Shown: positions 16,732-29,467 of the stretch, piece after piece
Numbering within the stretch: position 1 is the first letter of the stretch
Layout of the letters: the number at the start of each line of letters is the position of its first letter
NCBI RefSeq assembly: GCF_021699195.1
Contig: NZ_SSXE01000073.1
Span: 1-42,982 of the forward strand
Reading direction: 5' to 3'
Source of the DNA: Nonomuraea sp. MG754425
GTDB taxonomy: Bacteria; Actinomycetota; Actinomycetes; Streptosporangiales; Streptosporangiaceae
Length of the DNA: 42,982 nucleotides
Program-made: the position numbers and the translations under genes
The notes under the pieces: generated by a model
The model's database searches: none
What the model saw: only the letters and a program-made list of their open reading frames with translations
Told to the model about the DNA's origin: nothing

Positions 16732-16747
16732 CGCGACTTCGGTCGCG
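16732..16747 (-). terminator. CGCGAC-TTCG-GTCGCG hairpin after the aldo/keto reductase gene
   Basis: A perfect 6-bp GC-rich stem with a 4-nt loop, 45 bp downstream of the aldo/keto reductase stop. No U-tract follows, so it is at best a weak or factor-assisted terminator, as is usual in actinomycetes. Confidence 0.35.
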
Positions 16748-16791
16748 CGGACGGCCCCGGGACGTGTCCTCGGAGCCGCCCGCGCGGGGGG

Positions 16792-17781
16792 TCACGCCTC
16801 CACGCCGGACTCCTTGGCGGCGCGGTCGATCGCGGCCAGTTCGTCGTCGGAGAAGCCGAGCCCGTCCACGGCCGCCACGTTCGCCTCGAGCTGCTCGGGG
16901 CTGGAGGCGCCCACCAGCACCGAGGTGATCCGGGGGTCGCGCAGCGCCCACGCCAGCGCGAGCTGCGCCACCGTCTGGCCGCGCGCGGCGGCCAGCTCCG
17001 ACAGCGCCCGCACGAACGCCAGCACCTGCGGCGTCACCCGGTCGGGCGTCAGGAACCGGCCCTCGGCCGCCCGCGAGCCGGCCGGGATGCCGTCCAGGTA
17101 GCGGTCGGTCAGCAGGCCCTGGGCCAGCGGCGAGTACACCACGCAGCCGACGCCCTCCTCCTCCAGCACGCCCAGCAGCGACTGCTCGATGCGCCGGTTC
17201 AGCATGGAGTACGGCGGCTGGTGCACCAGCAGCGGGGTGCCGAGCGAGCGCAGCAGAGCGGCGATCTCGGCGGTGCGCTCGGGGGAGAAGTTGGACACGC
17301 CGACGTAGAGCGTGCGGCCGGTGCGGACCATGTGGTCGAGCGTGGCGGCCTGCTCCTCCAGCGGCGTCTCCTCGTCCTCGCGGTGCAGGTAGAAGATGTC
17401 GACGTAGTCGAGGCCGAGCCGGGTCAGCGAACGGTCGAGGGTGGCCAGCAGGTGCTTGCGCGAGCCGCCCACGCCGTACGGGCCGTCCCACATGGGGTTG
17501 TAGCCCTTGGTGGTGACCACGACCTCGTCGCGCAGCGAGCGCGGGAGGAGCCGGCCGAAGGCGGCCTCGGCGGCGCCGATGGGCGGGCCGTAGCGGTCGG
17601 CGATGTCGAAGTGGGTGATGCCGAGGTCGAAGGCCTTGTGCAGGATCGCGCGCTGGCTCTCGAGCGGCCTGCCCTCGCCGAAGTTGTGCCACAGGCCCAG
17701 CGACACCGCGGGCAGGAGGAGTCCGCTGCGGCCGCACCGGCGGTACGGCTGGCGTTCGTAATCCAAGGGGGGACCTTCCAC
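16792..17781 (-). CDS. Aldo/keto reductase
   Basis: NADPH-dependent oxidoreductase of the aldo/keto reductase superfamily, 329 aa, of the YghZ/potassium-channel beta-subunit-like branch. The tetrad is visible: Asp59 and Tyr64 in FDIADRYG, Lys92 in VVVTTKGYNP and His133 in IFYLHRED. C-terminal cofactor-binding segments are YSPLAQGLLTDRYL and SVLVGASSPEQLEAN. The GTG start at 17781 lacks an obvious ribosome site. An alternative TTG at 17764-17766 is preceded by GGAAGG and would give an N-terminus of the usual family form (DYERQPYRRCGRSG), so the true protein may begin there. It follows the glycosyltransferase gene on the same strand by 20 bp and may be cotranscribed with it. Substrate unknown. 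Confidence 0.88.
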   Translation of the reverse strand: MEGPPLDYERQPYRRCGRSGLLLPAVSLGLWHNFGEGRPLESQRAILHKAFDLGITHFDIADRYGPPIGAAEAAFGRLLPRSLRDEVVVTTKGYNPMWDGPYGVGGSRKHLLATLDRSLTRLGLDYVDIFYLHREDEETPLEEQAATLDHMVRTGRTLYVGVSNFSPERTAEIAALLRSLGTPLLVHQPPYSMLNRRIEQSLLGVLEEEGVGCVVYSPLAQGLLTDRYLDGIPAGSRAAEGRFLTPDRVTPQVLAFVRALSELAAARGQTVAQLALAWALRDPRITSVLVGASSPEQLEANVAAVDGLGFSDDELAAIDRAAKESGVEA

Positions 17782-17801
17782 AGAGAGCGTAATGAAACGT
17801 T

Positions 17802-18980
17802 TTACGACCCCAAGTTAAGCACTTTCTCCACCACGTCCGCCGCCGCCGGAGCGCCGCCCGCCCTGGCGATCTCCGCCCGCATCCAGCCCACCCGCTCGCG
17901 CACGGACGCGTCGGCCGCGACCTTCTCGACCGCCGCCCACAGCTCCTCCCCGGTCACGCCGTCGCCGGGCAGCGCCCGGCCCAGGCCCAGTTCGTCGATG
18001 CGGTCGGCGTTGGCCCGCTGCTCGGCCATCTGCGGCACCGCCACCATCGGCACCCCGAAGTGCAGGCTCTCCATCGTGCTGCCCATGCCCGCGTGCGTCA
18101 CGAACGCCCGCGCGTGACGGAGCACCGCGAGCTGGGGCGCGTGCCGGTGCACCTCGACGTTGGGCGGGATCGGGCCGAGCGTCGCCGGGTCCACCTCGCC
18201 GACGGCCAGCACGACGTGCCACGGCCGATCCCGCGCGCCGCGCAGCACCTCGCGGTAGAAGTCGGGACGCTTGTTGTAGCCGGTGCCGAGCGAGACCAGC
18301 GCCACCGGCAGGCCGTCGCCGGGCGGCTGCCAGCCGCCCTGGTAGGCGCGCTCGGTCAGGCCGGGCCCGACGAAGACGTAGCCGTCCCCGAACGTCTCGC
18401 CCGCGTACTGGAAGGCCCTGGGCAGCGTCACGAGCCGGGCCGCGGCCCGGTCACCGCGCAGGAACGCCTGCACGTCGCGGAAGCCCTCCTTGCGCAGGAA
18501 GGAGGCGAGCCGCACGGCCGCGCGCAGGAAACCGAGGCTCAGCCCGTTGACGGTGGTGTACTCGTCCTGCATCGACCAGTGCGCGTTGCTCACCAGGTTC
18601 GGCCAGTTCTCGACCGAGGGGACCTGCCAGCGGGCCGCCAGGATCCGCCCCCACCAGCACATGGTGCCGTCGTGCACCACCAGGTCGGGGCGCTCACCGC
18701 CGTCGAGCTGCGCCAGCGCCGACCTGGTCTCGTCCAGCAGCATGCCCATCGCCTTGACCAGGCCCTTGCCGTGCATCTGCGGCACGTCGTCCAGCCCCAG
18801 CGCGTCCCACGACGAGGTCCAGGGGATGATCTCGGCGCCGGTCTCGGCCACCCGGCCGGCGTTGGACTCGGTGGTGGCGTAGGTGACGCGGTGACCGCGC
18901 CGGACCAGTTCGGCGGCCAGGCCCAGGGTCGGGTTGACATGACCGGCCCCGATGGGGGCGTGGAACGCTATTGTTGCCAT
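17802..18980 (-). CDS. MGT-family (macrolide-type) glycosyltransferase
   Basis: GT1-family UDP-sugar-dependent glycosyltransferase, 392 aa, of the OleD/Mgt macrolide-inactivating type. The catalytic His14 lies in HAPIGAGHVNP, and the nucleotide-sugar motif THAGMGSTMESLHFGVPMV begins at about 295, followed by MAEQRANADRIDELGLGR. No signal peptide or TM segment is present, so it is cytoplasmic. The ATG (18978-18980) lies inside a 30-bp perfect palindrome whose TATAAT on this strand is only 8 nt upstream, so the transcript is probably leaderless. The divergent TetR gene shares the palindrome. A drug-inducible resistance or detoxification role, perhaps with the aldo/keto reductase downstream, is a reasonable inference. 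The aglycone is unknown. Confidence 0.87.
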   Translation of the reverse strand: MATIAFHAPIGAGHVNPTLGLAAELVRRGHRVTYATTESNAGRVAETGAEIIPWTSSWDALGLDDVPQMHGKGLVKAMGMLLDETRSALAQLDGGERPDLVVHDGTMCWWGRILAARWQVPSVENWPNLVSNAHWSMQDEYTTVNGLSLGFLRAAVRLASFLRKEGFRDVQAFLRGDRAAARLVTLPRAFQYAGETFGDGYVFVGPGLTERAYQGGWQPPGDGLPVALVSLGTGYNKRPDFYREVLRGARDRPWHVVLAVGEVDPATLGPIPPNVEVHRHAPQLAVLRHARAFVTHAGMGSTMESLHFGVPMVAVPQMAEQRANADRIDELGLGRALPGDGVTGEELWAAVEKVAADASVRERVGWMRAEIARAGGAPAAADVVEKVLNLGS

Positions 18981-19007
18981 ACCGCTGTATTATAATACAG
19001 CGGTATG
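18978..19007. promoter_or_regulatory. 30-bp perfect palindrome with a bidirectional -10, probable TetR operator
   Basis: Each 15-bp arm reads CATACCGCTGTATTA and its exact complement follows with no spacer. The centre provides TATAAT on both strands (18991-18996 forward; complement of 18989-18994 reverse), so one bound TetR dimer would block both divergent promoters. It also covers the start codon of the glycosyltransferase. It lies 13 bp upstream of the TetR ATG, leaving AAGGAGG as ribosome site. Autorepression and co-repression are inferred. Confidence 0.8.
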
Positions 19008-19020
19008 AACAAGGAGGGCC

Positions 19021-19623
19021 ATGCCGAAGAAGGTCGATCACGAGGAGCGCCGCCGCCACCTCGCCGAGGCCGTGCTGCGCATCGCCGGGCGCGACGGGCT
19101 CGGCCAGGCCAAGCTGCGTGACGTCGCGGCCGAGGCGGGCGTGTCGCTCGGCACGGTGCAGCACTACTTCGCCAGCAAGGACGAGATGCTCCGCTACGTG
19201 GTCGGCTACCTGGGCGAGGCCGTCGCCCAGCGGATCATGACGGGCATGGCGGAGCCCGCCGGCGGACGTCCGGCGGGCTCGTTCCTGCTCTCGATGGCGG
19301 TCGCGGTGCTGCCGCTCGACGACCGCCGCCGCGCCGAGCGCCGTGCCGGACAGGCGTTCGCCGGCCTGGCCGCGGGCGTGCCCGAACTGAACGAGGATCT
19401 GCGCCGCGGCGACCGGTGGCTGCGCGGCCGGATCGCGGAGCTGATCGAGCAAGGGACGCGCGACGGCGAACTGCGCGACGGCCTCGACCCCGCGCACGAG
19501 GCCGTCGTGCTGATCGCCCTGATCGACGGCCTCGCCTCCGGCCTGCTGACCGGCGTGCGCGAGCCGTCGCAGGCGCTCGACGCCGTCCGCTACCACCTCG
19601 ACCGACTCGCCCGCCCGGTCTGA
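19021..19623 (+). CDS. TetR/AcrR-family transcriptional regulator
   Basis: A 200 aa repressor with an N-terminal helix-turn-helix (KLRDVAAEAGVSLGTVQHYFASKDEML, about 38-64) and a helical ligand-binding C-terminal domain resembling the BetI-like TetR_C class. AAGGAGG 4-10 nt upstream fixes the ATG. It is divergent from the macrolide-type glycosyltransferase, and the 30-bp palindrome between them is the obvious operator. The ligand is probably the compound, or a relative, modified by the glycosyltransferase. The TGA is the start of a 15-bp tandem duplication. Confidence 0.9.
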   Translation: MPKKVDHEERRRHLAEAVLRIAGRDGLGQAKLRDVAAEAGVSLGTVQHYFASKDEMLRYVVGYLGEAVAQRIMTGMAEPAGGRPAGSFLLSMAVAVLPLDDRRRAERRAGQAFAGLAAGVPELNEDLRRGDRWLRGRIAELIEQGTRDGELRDGLDPAHEAVVLIALIDGLASGLLTGVREPSQALDAVRYHLDRLARPV

Positions 19624-19650
19624 GGTGGTGCGGCCTGAGGTGGTGCGGCC
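19621..19650. repeat. Perfect 15-bp tandem duplication at the TetR stop
   Basis: TGAGGTGGTGCGGCC occurs twice in a row (19621-19635, 19636-19650); the first copy contains the TetR stop codon. It looks like a small slippage duplication in the short gap before the convergent amylase gene. Confidence 0.7.
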
Positions 19651-19661
19651 GGACTCGGTCG

Positions 19662-21368
19662 CTATTTCCAGGTGGCGTCGATCGTCGTGGCCGAGGAGCC
19701 GGTCGTGTGGACGCGGTTGCCGCCGCTCTCCCAGGTCACGTTCCCCGAAGCGTCCTTCTTGATGAACTTGTACTCGAAGGAGGTGTTCGCCGGCAGCGTC
19801 ACCGTCGCGCTCCACACCGGGTACCCGGCCGACGACAACGGGACGGCCTCGCCGGTGTTCCAGTTCTTCAGCGCGGGGATCGAGCCGACGAGGTAGACGT
19901 TGGTGCCCCAGGTGGTGGTGGCGTTGACGTTGAAGGTGACCGGAACCTGGTCGGGCGGGGTGGTGGTGCCGCCCGCGACGATCGCGACCGCGCCCTTGGC
20001 GGGCACCGTCACCGTGGCCTGGCCGCTGCCGTTCACGCTCACCGCGCCGGTGCCGGTCACGCTGGCGTACGTGCCGGCGGGCAGGCCGGTGGCGAACGTG
20101 CCCGCGTACGAGCCGGAGCCGTTGTTGATCGCGATCCAGCCCTTGGCGCCGCGGCTGAAGGCGATCACGTTGCCGTTCGGGGAGTTCCAGCCGGTGACCC
20201 CGGTGCCCCTGACCGCGTTGTGGAAGCCGACCATGCCGGTGACGGCCGGGTCGCGGTGCAGGCACTCCCAGCCGCTGCCGCACACGGCGTCACGGACGAA
20301 CCCGTTGGAATGGGGCGGCCCCGCCTCCCTGTCGCTCCAGGTGAAGCCGTCGTACACCTGTGGCGTGCCGTAGTTCCAGGCGAGCTGGAACACGGTGGCC
20401 AGCCGGTAGGCCGCGCCGTCCTTGTAGCTCAGCGCGCTACTGCCGCGTTCGGTGTCGTGGTTGGCCACGAACGTGACGGACTTGCCCGACGGCTGCATGC
20501 CGCCCCAGCTCTCGCCGAACGTGCGCAGGTCGGAGATGTTGCCGAGGAACTTCTCGCGCAGGTAGCGGCCGTACTGGAACTCCAGCACGTCGCCGATCCC
20601 GGTGTACTGGGACGGCTGCACCGCCTCGCCGGCGCCGTAGATGACCTCCTGGTAGATGTACGGCGAGCCGTTCAGCCTGCGGTAGACGTCGCCCAGGTCG
20701 GCGGGGCTGGTGTGCTTGGCGGCGTCCACGCGGAAGCCGTCCACGCCGAGGCCGATGAGCTTGTTGAGGTAGCCGGCGATGGCGCCCCGGACGTAGTCCT
20801 CCTCGGTCTCCAGGTCGGAGAGGCCGACGAGTTCGCAGTTCTGCACGTTGCGCGCGCTGGAGCCGTAGTCGCCGTCGTGGATGAGGTTGTCGGAGTTGCC
20901 GCAGTCCTCGGAGTAGTAGTGGAAGTCGGCGGCCGAGTACAGGCCCGGGTAGGCGTACTTGGCGAAGCTGGTGCCGCCGTAGCTGGTGCTGCCCTGGCCG
21001 GTCATGTGGTTGATGACCGCGTCCGCGTAGACCTTGAGGCCGGCGTCATGGCAGGCGCGCACCATGGCCGCGAACTGGCTCTCGTTGCCGAACTTGCTGG
21101 TCAGCGTGTAGTTGGCGGGCTGGTAGATGTCCCACCAGACGGCGCCCGCCCTGGTGAGCGAGTCCTGGGGCGGCGAGACCTGCACGCCGCCGTAGCCGGC
21201 CGGGCCGAGGTGGTCGGTGCACTCCCTGGCCACGGAGTTCCAGTTCCAGCTCCAGAGGTTGGCGATCACGTCTCTGTCGCCGGGAGGGGCGGCCTGCGCC
21301 GCGTCGTTGCCCACGAGGAGGGCCGCCATGGTGCACAGGGCGGCGATGCCTGCCTTCAGTCGTTTCAT
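19662..21368 (-). CDS. Secreted GH13 alpha-amylase with C-terminal CBM20
   Basis: Extracellular starch-degrading endo-amylase, 568 aa. The signal peptide MKRLKAGIAALCTMAALLVG ends near AQAA (about residue 27). The GH13 barrel carries nucleophile Asp215 (GFRVDAAKH), acid/base Glu241 (YQEVIY) and transition-state Asp305 (VANHDTERG), plus DAVINHM (about 116-122) of conserved region I, as in Streptomyces amylases. A beta domain and a Thr/Pro linker (TTTPPDQ) lead to a starch-binding CBM20 from about 467 (VTFNVNATTTWGTNVYLVG) to the end, closing with TIDATWK. Gene-proximal promoter elements and a 27-bp palindrome upstream suggest control by a LacI-family maltose/starch regulator. It is convergent with the TetR gene. 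Confidence 0.95.
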   Translation of the reverse strand: MKRLKAGIAALCTMAALLVGNDAAQAAPPGDRDVIANLWSWNWNSVARECTDHLGPAGYGGVQVSPPQDSLTRAGAVWWDIYQPANYTLTSKFGNESQFAAMVRACHDAGLKVYADAVINHMTGQGSTSYGGTSFAKYAYPGLYSAADFHYYSEDCGNSDNLIHDGDYGSSARNVQNCELVGLSDLETEEDYVRGAIAGYLNKLIGLGVDGFRVDAAKHTSPADLGDVYRRLNGSPYIYQEVIYGAGEAVQPSQYTGIGDVLEFQYGRYLREKFLGNISDLRTFGESWGGMQPSGKSVTFVANHDTERGSSALSYKDGAAYRLATVFQLAWNYGTPQVYDGFTWSDREAGPPHSNGFVRDAVCGSGWECLHRDPAVTGMVGFHNAVRGTGVTGWNSPNGNVIAFSRGAKGWIAINNGSGSYAGTFATGLPAGTYASVTGTGAVSVNGSGQATVTVPAKGAVAIVAGGTTTPPDQVPVTFNVNATTTWGTNVYLVGSIPALKNWNTGEAVPLSSAGYPVWSATVTLPANTSFEYKFIKKDASGNVTWESGGNRVHTTGSSATTIDATWK

Positions 21369-21403
21369 CGCGCACTCTCTTGAGTGTCGGGGGGATTTCC
21401 CGG

Positions 21404-21460
21404 AAATTACCCAGCGCCGTCCGGCATTGCAAGAGCTTTGCTGAAACTTTCTGCAAAGCT
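21404..21460 (-). promoter_or_regulatory. Amylase promoter with a 27-bp near-perfect palindrome
   Basis: On the minus strand -35 TTGCAA (21427-21432) and -10 TAATTT (21404-21409) are 17 bp apart, about 35 nt before the ATG. Immediately upstream, 21434-21460 is a palindrome with arms AGCTTTGC/GCAAAGCT and core GAAA-N-TTTC; only one symmetric pair and the central base break symmetry. Size and GAAANTTTC-like core fit a LacI-family (MalR/Reg1-type) operator, which is inference. No such regulator is adjacent. Confidence 0.65.
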
Positions 21461-21485
21461 GCAGGGCGGGGTGCGGAGAGCGCGG

Positions 21486-23603
21486 TCAGTCAGGTAGCAG
21501 GCGGCGCTGCTCCTCCTCGATCACCTGCCGGGCCAGCGACTGCTCCGACACGTCCACCGCGTCACCCGACGACTCGGCCAGGTCGCTGCGCCGGGCGTAG
21601 GCGTCGAACAGCTTCGTCTTGCGGCGCAGGATGTCCAGCAGGCGCTGGTCCACCGAGTCCACGGTGAGCAGCCGGTGCACCTGCACCCGCCGTACCTGCC
21701 CCATGCGGTGCGCCCGGCCCACGGCCTGCGTCTCCATGCTCGGCTTGACCTGCGGCTCGCACAGGATCACCACCGACGCCGCCTGCAGGTTGAGCCCCAC
21801 CCCGCCCGCCTGCACCTGGCTGAGCAGCACCGCGTGCCCGGCGGCGGCGGAGAACTCGTCCACCATCCGCTGCCGCCGCTCGGCGGCGACGTCCCCGGAC
21901 AGCGGCCCGTGCGCCCGCCCGTCCAGCGCCGCGCCCACGGCGGCGAGCACCGCGCGGAAGTACGAGTACACCACCACCTTCAGCCCGTTGGCCTCGGCGT
22001 CCGCCACCAGTTCCAGCAGCCGCTTCAGCTTGGCGGAGGTGGCCGGCTCGGCGTACGCGGCCCGGCGCATCGCCATGAAGTTGCCCGCGGCCACCGCCCG
22101 CCGGTACACCTCGAAGTCCGACCCGCTGAACTCCACCCACTCGTCGGCCTCCACCCGCTCCGGCAGCTCCGACAGCACGTCCTGCTGGTTGCGCCGCAGG
22201 TAGACGGGCGCGACCGCCTTGCGGAAGGACTGCGCCCCGGCCACCACGTCGCTGCTGCGCAACCCGGCGGCCAGCTCGGGCCGCAGGTACGCGATCAGCG
22301 TCCGGAACTCCTCCACCCGGTTCTCCATGGGCGTGCCGGTCAGGAACAGCACCCGCCGCGCCCGGCCGCACCAGGCGGCCACCGCCCGCGACCGCTTGGC
22401 CTCCGGGTTCTTGACGTAGTGGGCCTCGTCCACGACCAGCATGCCCACCTCCGGCTCCGGCCCGCCGGAGTCCGCGCCGAACCGGGCCAGCCCGTCGAGC
22501 GTGGCCACCGCGACGCCGCCCCGCCGGGCCCACTCCTCCTGGGCCGCGAGCCGGTCGGGCCCGTGCAGCGGATAGGCCCGCAGCGTGCTGCGCGCCCCGA
22601 TCTCCCGCACCCAGTTGATCAGCACGCTCGCCGGGCAGGCCACCAGGAAATGGCTCTCGCCCTGTGCCCGCAGGTGCGCCAGCGCCGCGATGGCCTCGAT
22701 CGACTTGCCCAGCCCCATCTCGTCGCCGATGATCACACGTTCCTGGGCGAGCGCGAACCGGGCCCCGAACGCCTGGTAGCCGCGCAGGGACACCCGCCGG
22801 TGGGTGTCGTCGAGCGGCTGCGCCGCCACCTTGGCCGCCAGATCGTCGGGCAGCAGCCCCCGCTCGGTCCCGATCGGCTCGCCGGCCAGCTCCGCCAGCA
22901 GGCCGAAATACTCGGGCGAACGGGACTCGAAGTCCGCCCACGCCTCGAAGTCGCGGGCCGCCGGGCGCAGCAGGTCGGTCGTGACCTGGGCGAGCAGCAG
23001 CCGCGTCCCGTCGGAGGCGGGCAGCAGCTCCTCGATCGCCGCCACCGCCTCGCGGGCCCGCCGCCGCCGCGCCGGCAGCGTGAACATCATCCGCAGCCTG
23101 CCGCGCGCGGGCCGCGCCTGGTGCAGCAGCGGTCCCAGCCGCCCGGCCAGGTCGCGGGCGGCGTCGAGGGCGCGGGGCAGCTCGGGCCCCACGCTCACCA
23201 GGCGGTGCAGCGCGACCACCAGCTCCGTGGTGTGGTGATCGGGCCGGTCCACGTCGAGCCGCAGGCTCGCGGCCTCGGCGGCGGCCCGCTCGATCTGCCG
23301 GGCCGCCGCGTGCAACTGCCCCGCCGTCCGCGCGCCGATCCCGGGCAGCGACTGCAGCTCGTACGGCGTGGCCTCCAGCACCTGCCGCACCGTCGCGAAC
23401 CCGGACCGCTCCAGCGTGCCCACCCGCAGCCGCCCGTCGGTGACGTCCTTCAGCCGCGAGACCGGCACCGCCGCCAGCCCCGCCCTGGCCACGTCGCGGC
23501 GCAGCGCGTCGAGGGCGGACACGGCCATGGCGCGGACCGAGTCGTGCTCGCCGAGCAGCCCGCGTGCGTCGGCCAGGAGCAGGTCGGCCTTCCCGAAGTC
23601 CAT
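21486..23603 (-). CDS. SNF2-family DEAD/DEAH-box helicase-like ATPase
   Basis: A 705 aa superfamily-2 SWI/SNF-type ATPase. An N-terminal helix-hairpin-helix (SLPGIGARTAGQL, 85-97) suggests DNA binding. The ATPase core has Walker A GDEMGLGKS (293-301), DEAH (392-395), motif III LTGTPMEN (421-428), and C-terminal helicase motifs ending with QAVGRAHRMGQ (about 637-647). Proteins of this class translocate on double-stranded DNA without strand separation; in actinomycetes they may take part in repair or chromosome remodelling, but the role here is unknown. I place the start at ATG 23603 (MDFGKADLLL). An upstream in-frame start would add 19 Cys/Pro/Arg-rich residues. No methylase, nuclease or defence partner is adjacent, and the upstream gene is the hybrid kinase. 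Confidence 0.87.
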   Translation of the reverse strand: MDFGKADLLLADARGLLGEHDSVRAMAVSALDALRRDVARAGLAAVPVSRLKDVTDGRLRVGTLERSGFATVRQVLEATPYELQSLPGIGARTAGQLHAAARQIERAAAEAASLRLDVDRPDHHTTELVVALHRLVSVGPELPRALDAARDLAGRLGPLLHQARPARGRLRMMFTLPARRRRAREAVAAIEELLPASDGTRLLLAQVTTDLLRPAARDFEAWADFESRSPEYFGLLAELAGEPIGTERGLLPDDLAAKVAAQPLDDTHRRVSLRGYQAFGARFALAQERVIIGDEMGLGKSIEAIAALAHLRAQGESHFLVACPASVLINWVREIGARSTLRAYPLHGPDRLAAQEEWARRGGVAVATLDGLARFGADSGGPEPEVGMLVVDEAHYVKNPEAKRSRAVAAWCGRARRVLFLTGTPMENRVEEFRTLIAYLRPELAAGLRSSDVVAGAQSFRKAVAPVYLRRNQQDVLSELPERVEADEWVEFSGSDFEVYRRAVAAGNFMAMRRAAYAEPATSAKLKRLLELVADAEANGLKVVVYSYFRAVLAAVGAALDGRAHGPLSGDVAAERRQRMVDEFSAAAGHAVLLSQVQAGGVGLNLQAASVVILCEPQVKPSMETQAVGRAHRMGQVRRVQVHRLLTVDSVDQRLLDILRRKTKLFDAYARRSDLAESSGDAVDVSEQSLARQVIEEEQRRLLPD

Positions 23604-23663
23604 CGGACCTAGGATGCCCGCACACCGGCCGGTCGGACAACGGGCGAGCGGCCGGCTCACCCG

Positions 23664-27599
<3,936 letters not shown>

Positions 27600-27735
27600 G
27601 ATCGGTCCTCCGTACTCGCCCGGACTTGCTCAGGTAGCGGAGACACTAGCCGGACGCGCGCCGCCCGCACCCTAGCCTCAGGTTGTCATCTACCTATCAC
27701 TCGTCGTGAACGCGCGATGCGCGACCGGGCGGCAG

Positions 27736-27772
27736 GGAGGTGACGGGCACGCTGCGCCGGGGCGTCACCTCC
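27736..27772 (-). terminator. Hairpin GGAGGTGACG...CGTCACCTCC after the exporter gene
   Basis: A perfect 10-bp stem with a 17-nt loop 30 bp past the MFS stop. A second smaller hairpin, GGTCCC-CCCTC-GGGACC (27780-27796), lies between it and the stop. No U-run follows either. They probably end exporter transcription before the hybrid kinase gene. The rest of 27600-27801 shows no gene and should hold the kinase promoter. Confidence 0.5.
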
Positions 27773-27801
27773 CACGATCGGTCCCCCCTCGGGACCCCCG
27801 C

Positions 27802-29376
27802 TCAGTGCTCGGCCGCCGCGGCGCGCTCGCGGGCCAGCCGCTCCTCGCCCGACAGCGTGTTGAGCGGCTTCTCCTTGATGAACAGCACCGCCACCAGCGC
27901 CAGCGCGGTCAGCGGCACGCCGATGAGGAACAGCTCCGCCGTCGCCGTCGCGTACACGTCCTGGATGACGCGGACGACCGGCGCGGGCAGCTTGGAGATG
28001 TCCGGCACGGCGTGGCTCTCGCCGCCCCCTCCGGCGGCCATCGGGCCGAGCTTCTCCGTCATGAGCGTGGTGATCCGGTTGGCCAGCACCGCGCCCAGGG
28101 CGCTGACGCCGACCGCGCCGCCCATGCTGCGGAAGAAGGTCAGCACCGAGGTGGTGACGCCCAGGTCGTGCGCGGCCACGTCGTTCTGGGCGGCCAGCAC
28201 CAGGTTCTGCATCATCATGCCGACGCCGATGCCGAGCACCGCCATGTAGACGCCGAGCAGCACCGTGCCGGTCTGCCCGTCGATCGTGCTGAGCAGGCCC
28301 ATCCCGCCGAGCATGATGACGCCGCCACCCACCAGGTACGCCTTCCACCGGCCGTACTTGGTGATGAGCTGGCCCGCGACCGTGGAGGAGACCAGCAGGC
28401 CGAACACCATCGGCAGGCTCATCAGGCCGGCCACGGTCGGCGACTTGCCGAGCGCCACCTGGAAGTACTGCGACAGGAAGACCGTCCCGCCGAACATGGC
28501 CACGCCGACCAGCACGCTCGCCACGGTGGCGAGGGTGACGGTGCGGTTCCTGAAGATGGACAGGGGGATGATCGGCTCCTCCGCCCGCGACTCCACCCAG
28601 ACGGCCAGCGCGAGCACGATCACGCCGCCGCCCACGAGCCCGGCCGTCCACCAGGAGCCCCACGGGAACTGGTTGCCCGCCAGCGACGACCAGATCAGCA
28701 GGACGGACACGCCCACCGTGATGAGGCCGGCGCCCAGGTAGTCGACCTTGACCTGCTTGCGCACGACCGGCAGTTGGAGGGTGCGCTGCAGCAGCACGAT
28801 GGCCACGATCGTGAACGGCACGCCGAGCAGGAAGCACCAGCGCCAGCCGAGCCACGAGGTGTCCACGAGCACGCCGCCGATGAGCGGCCCGGCCACGGTG
28901 CCGACGCCGAACACGGCGCCGAAGATGCCGGCGTAGCGGCCGAGCTCACGCGGCGGGATCATGGCCGCCATCACGACCATCGACAGCGCGGTCATGCCGC
29001 CCGCGCCGATGCCCTGCACGACGCGGCTGACGATGAGGATCTCCACGTTCGGCGTGAGACCCGCGATCAGGGAGCCCACCACGAACAACCCCAGCGAGAG
29101 CTGGATCAGCAGTTTCTTGCTGTAGAGGTCGGCCATCTTGCCCCAGAGCGGCACCGTGGCGGTCATGGCCAGCAGCTCGGAGGTGACGATCCAGGTGTAG
29201 ACCGTCTGGGTGCCCTGCAACTCGGTGATGATGCGCGGCAGGGCGTTGGCGACGACGGTCGAGGCCAGGATGGACACGAACATGCCCACCATCAGGCCCG
29301 ACAGCGCCTGCAGCACCTTTCTTCGCGACGTCGGCGTCGCGGCCACGGGATCGGGCTGCGCGCTGGTGGTTGTCAT
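27802..29376 (-). CDS. DHA2-type MFS drug exporter (EmrB/QacA family)
   Basis: A 524 aa proton-driven multidrug exporter of the 14-TM DHA2 family. Visible motifs are ASTVVANALPRI in TM1, LWGKMADLYSKK (motif A, loop 2-3), SRVVQGIGAGGM (motif B, TM4) and AVFGVGTVAGPLIGG (motif C, TM5, characteristic of exporters). An extracytoplasmic stretch before the last TM (about 440-485) is Gly-rich then amphipathic. The start has GAGGA about 4-8 nt upstream. It lies 91 bp downstream of a TetR gene on the same strand, the usual arrangement for a self-regulated efflux pair. Substrates cannot be told from sequence. Confidence 0.92.
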   Translation of the reverse strand: MTTTSAQPDPVAATPTSRRKVLQALSGLMVGMFVSILASTVVANALPRIITELQGTQTVYTWIVTSELLAMTATVPLWGKMADLYSKKLLIQLSLGLFVVGSLIAGLTPNVEILIVSRVVQGIGAGGMTALSMVVMAAMIPPRELGRYAGIFGAVFGVGTVAGPLIGGVLVDTSWLGWRWCFLLGVPFTIVAIVLLQRTLQLPVVRKQVKVDYLGAGLITVGVSVLLIWSSLAGNQFPWGSWWTAGLVGGGVIVLALAVWVESRAEEPIIPLSIFRNRTVTLATVASVLVGVAMFGGTVFLSQYFQVALGKSPTVAGLMSLPMVFGLLVSSTVAGQLITKYGRWKAYLVGGGVIMLGGMGLLSTIDGQTGTVLLGVYMAVLGIGVGMMMQNLVLAAQNDVAAHDLGVTTSVLTFFRSMGGAVGVSALGAVLANRITTLMTEKLGPMAAGGGGESHAVPDISKLPAPVVRVIQDVYATATAELFLIGVPLTALALVAVLFIKEKPLNTLSGEERLARERAAAAEH

Positions 29377-29467
29377 CTTTCCTCGATTTCTCGGGCGGGA
29401 GCCCGCGCTCGCGGAACTCCCCGCGGACTGCGGGTTCAGAAAAGAGTTCGATGGGTGACCGGAGCGG

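Noticed and set aside
14047..18117. 1356-codon open frame on the plus strand
   Set aside because: Crosses several well-supported genes on both strands and reads as low-complexity Arg/Pro/Ala; a shadow frame.
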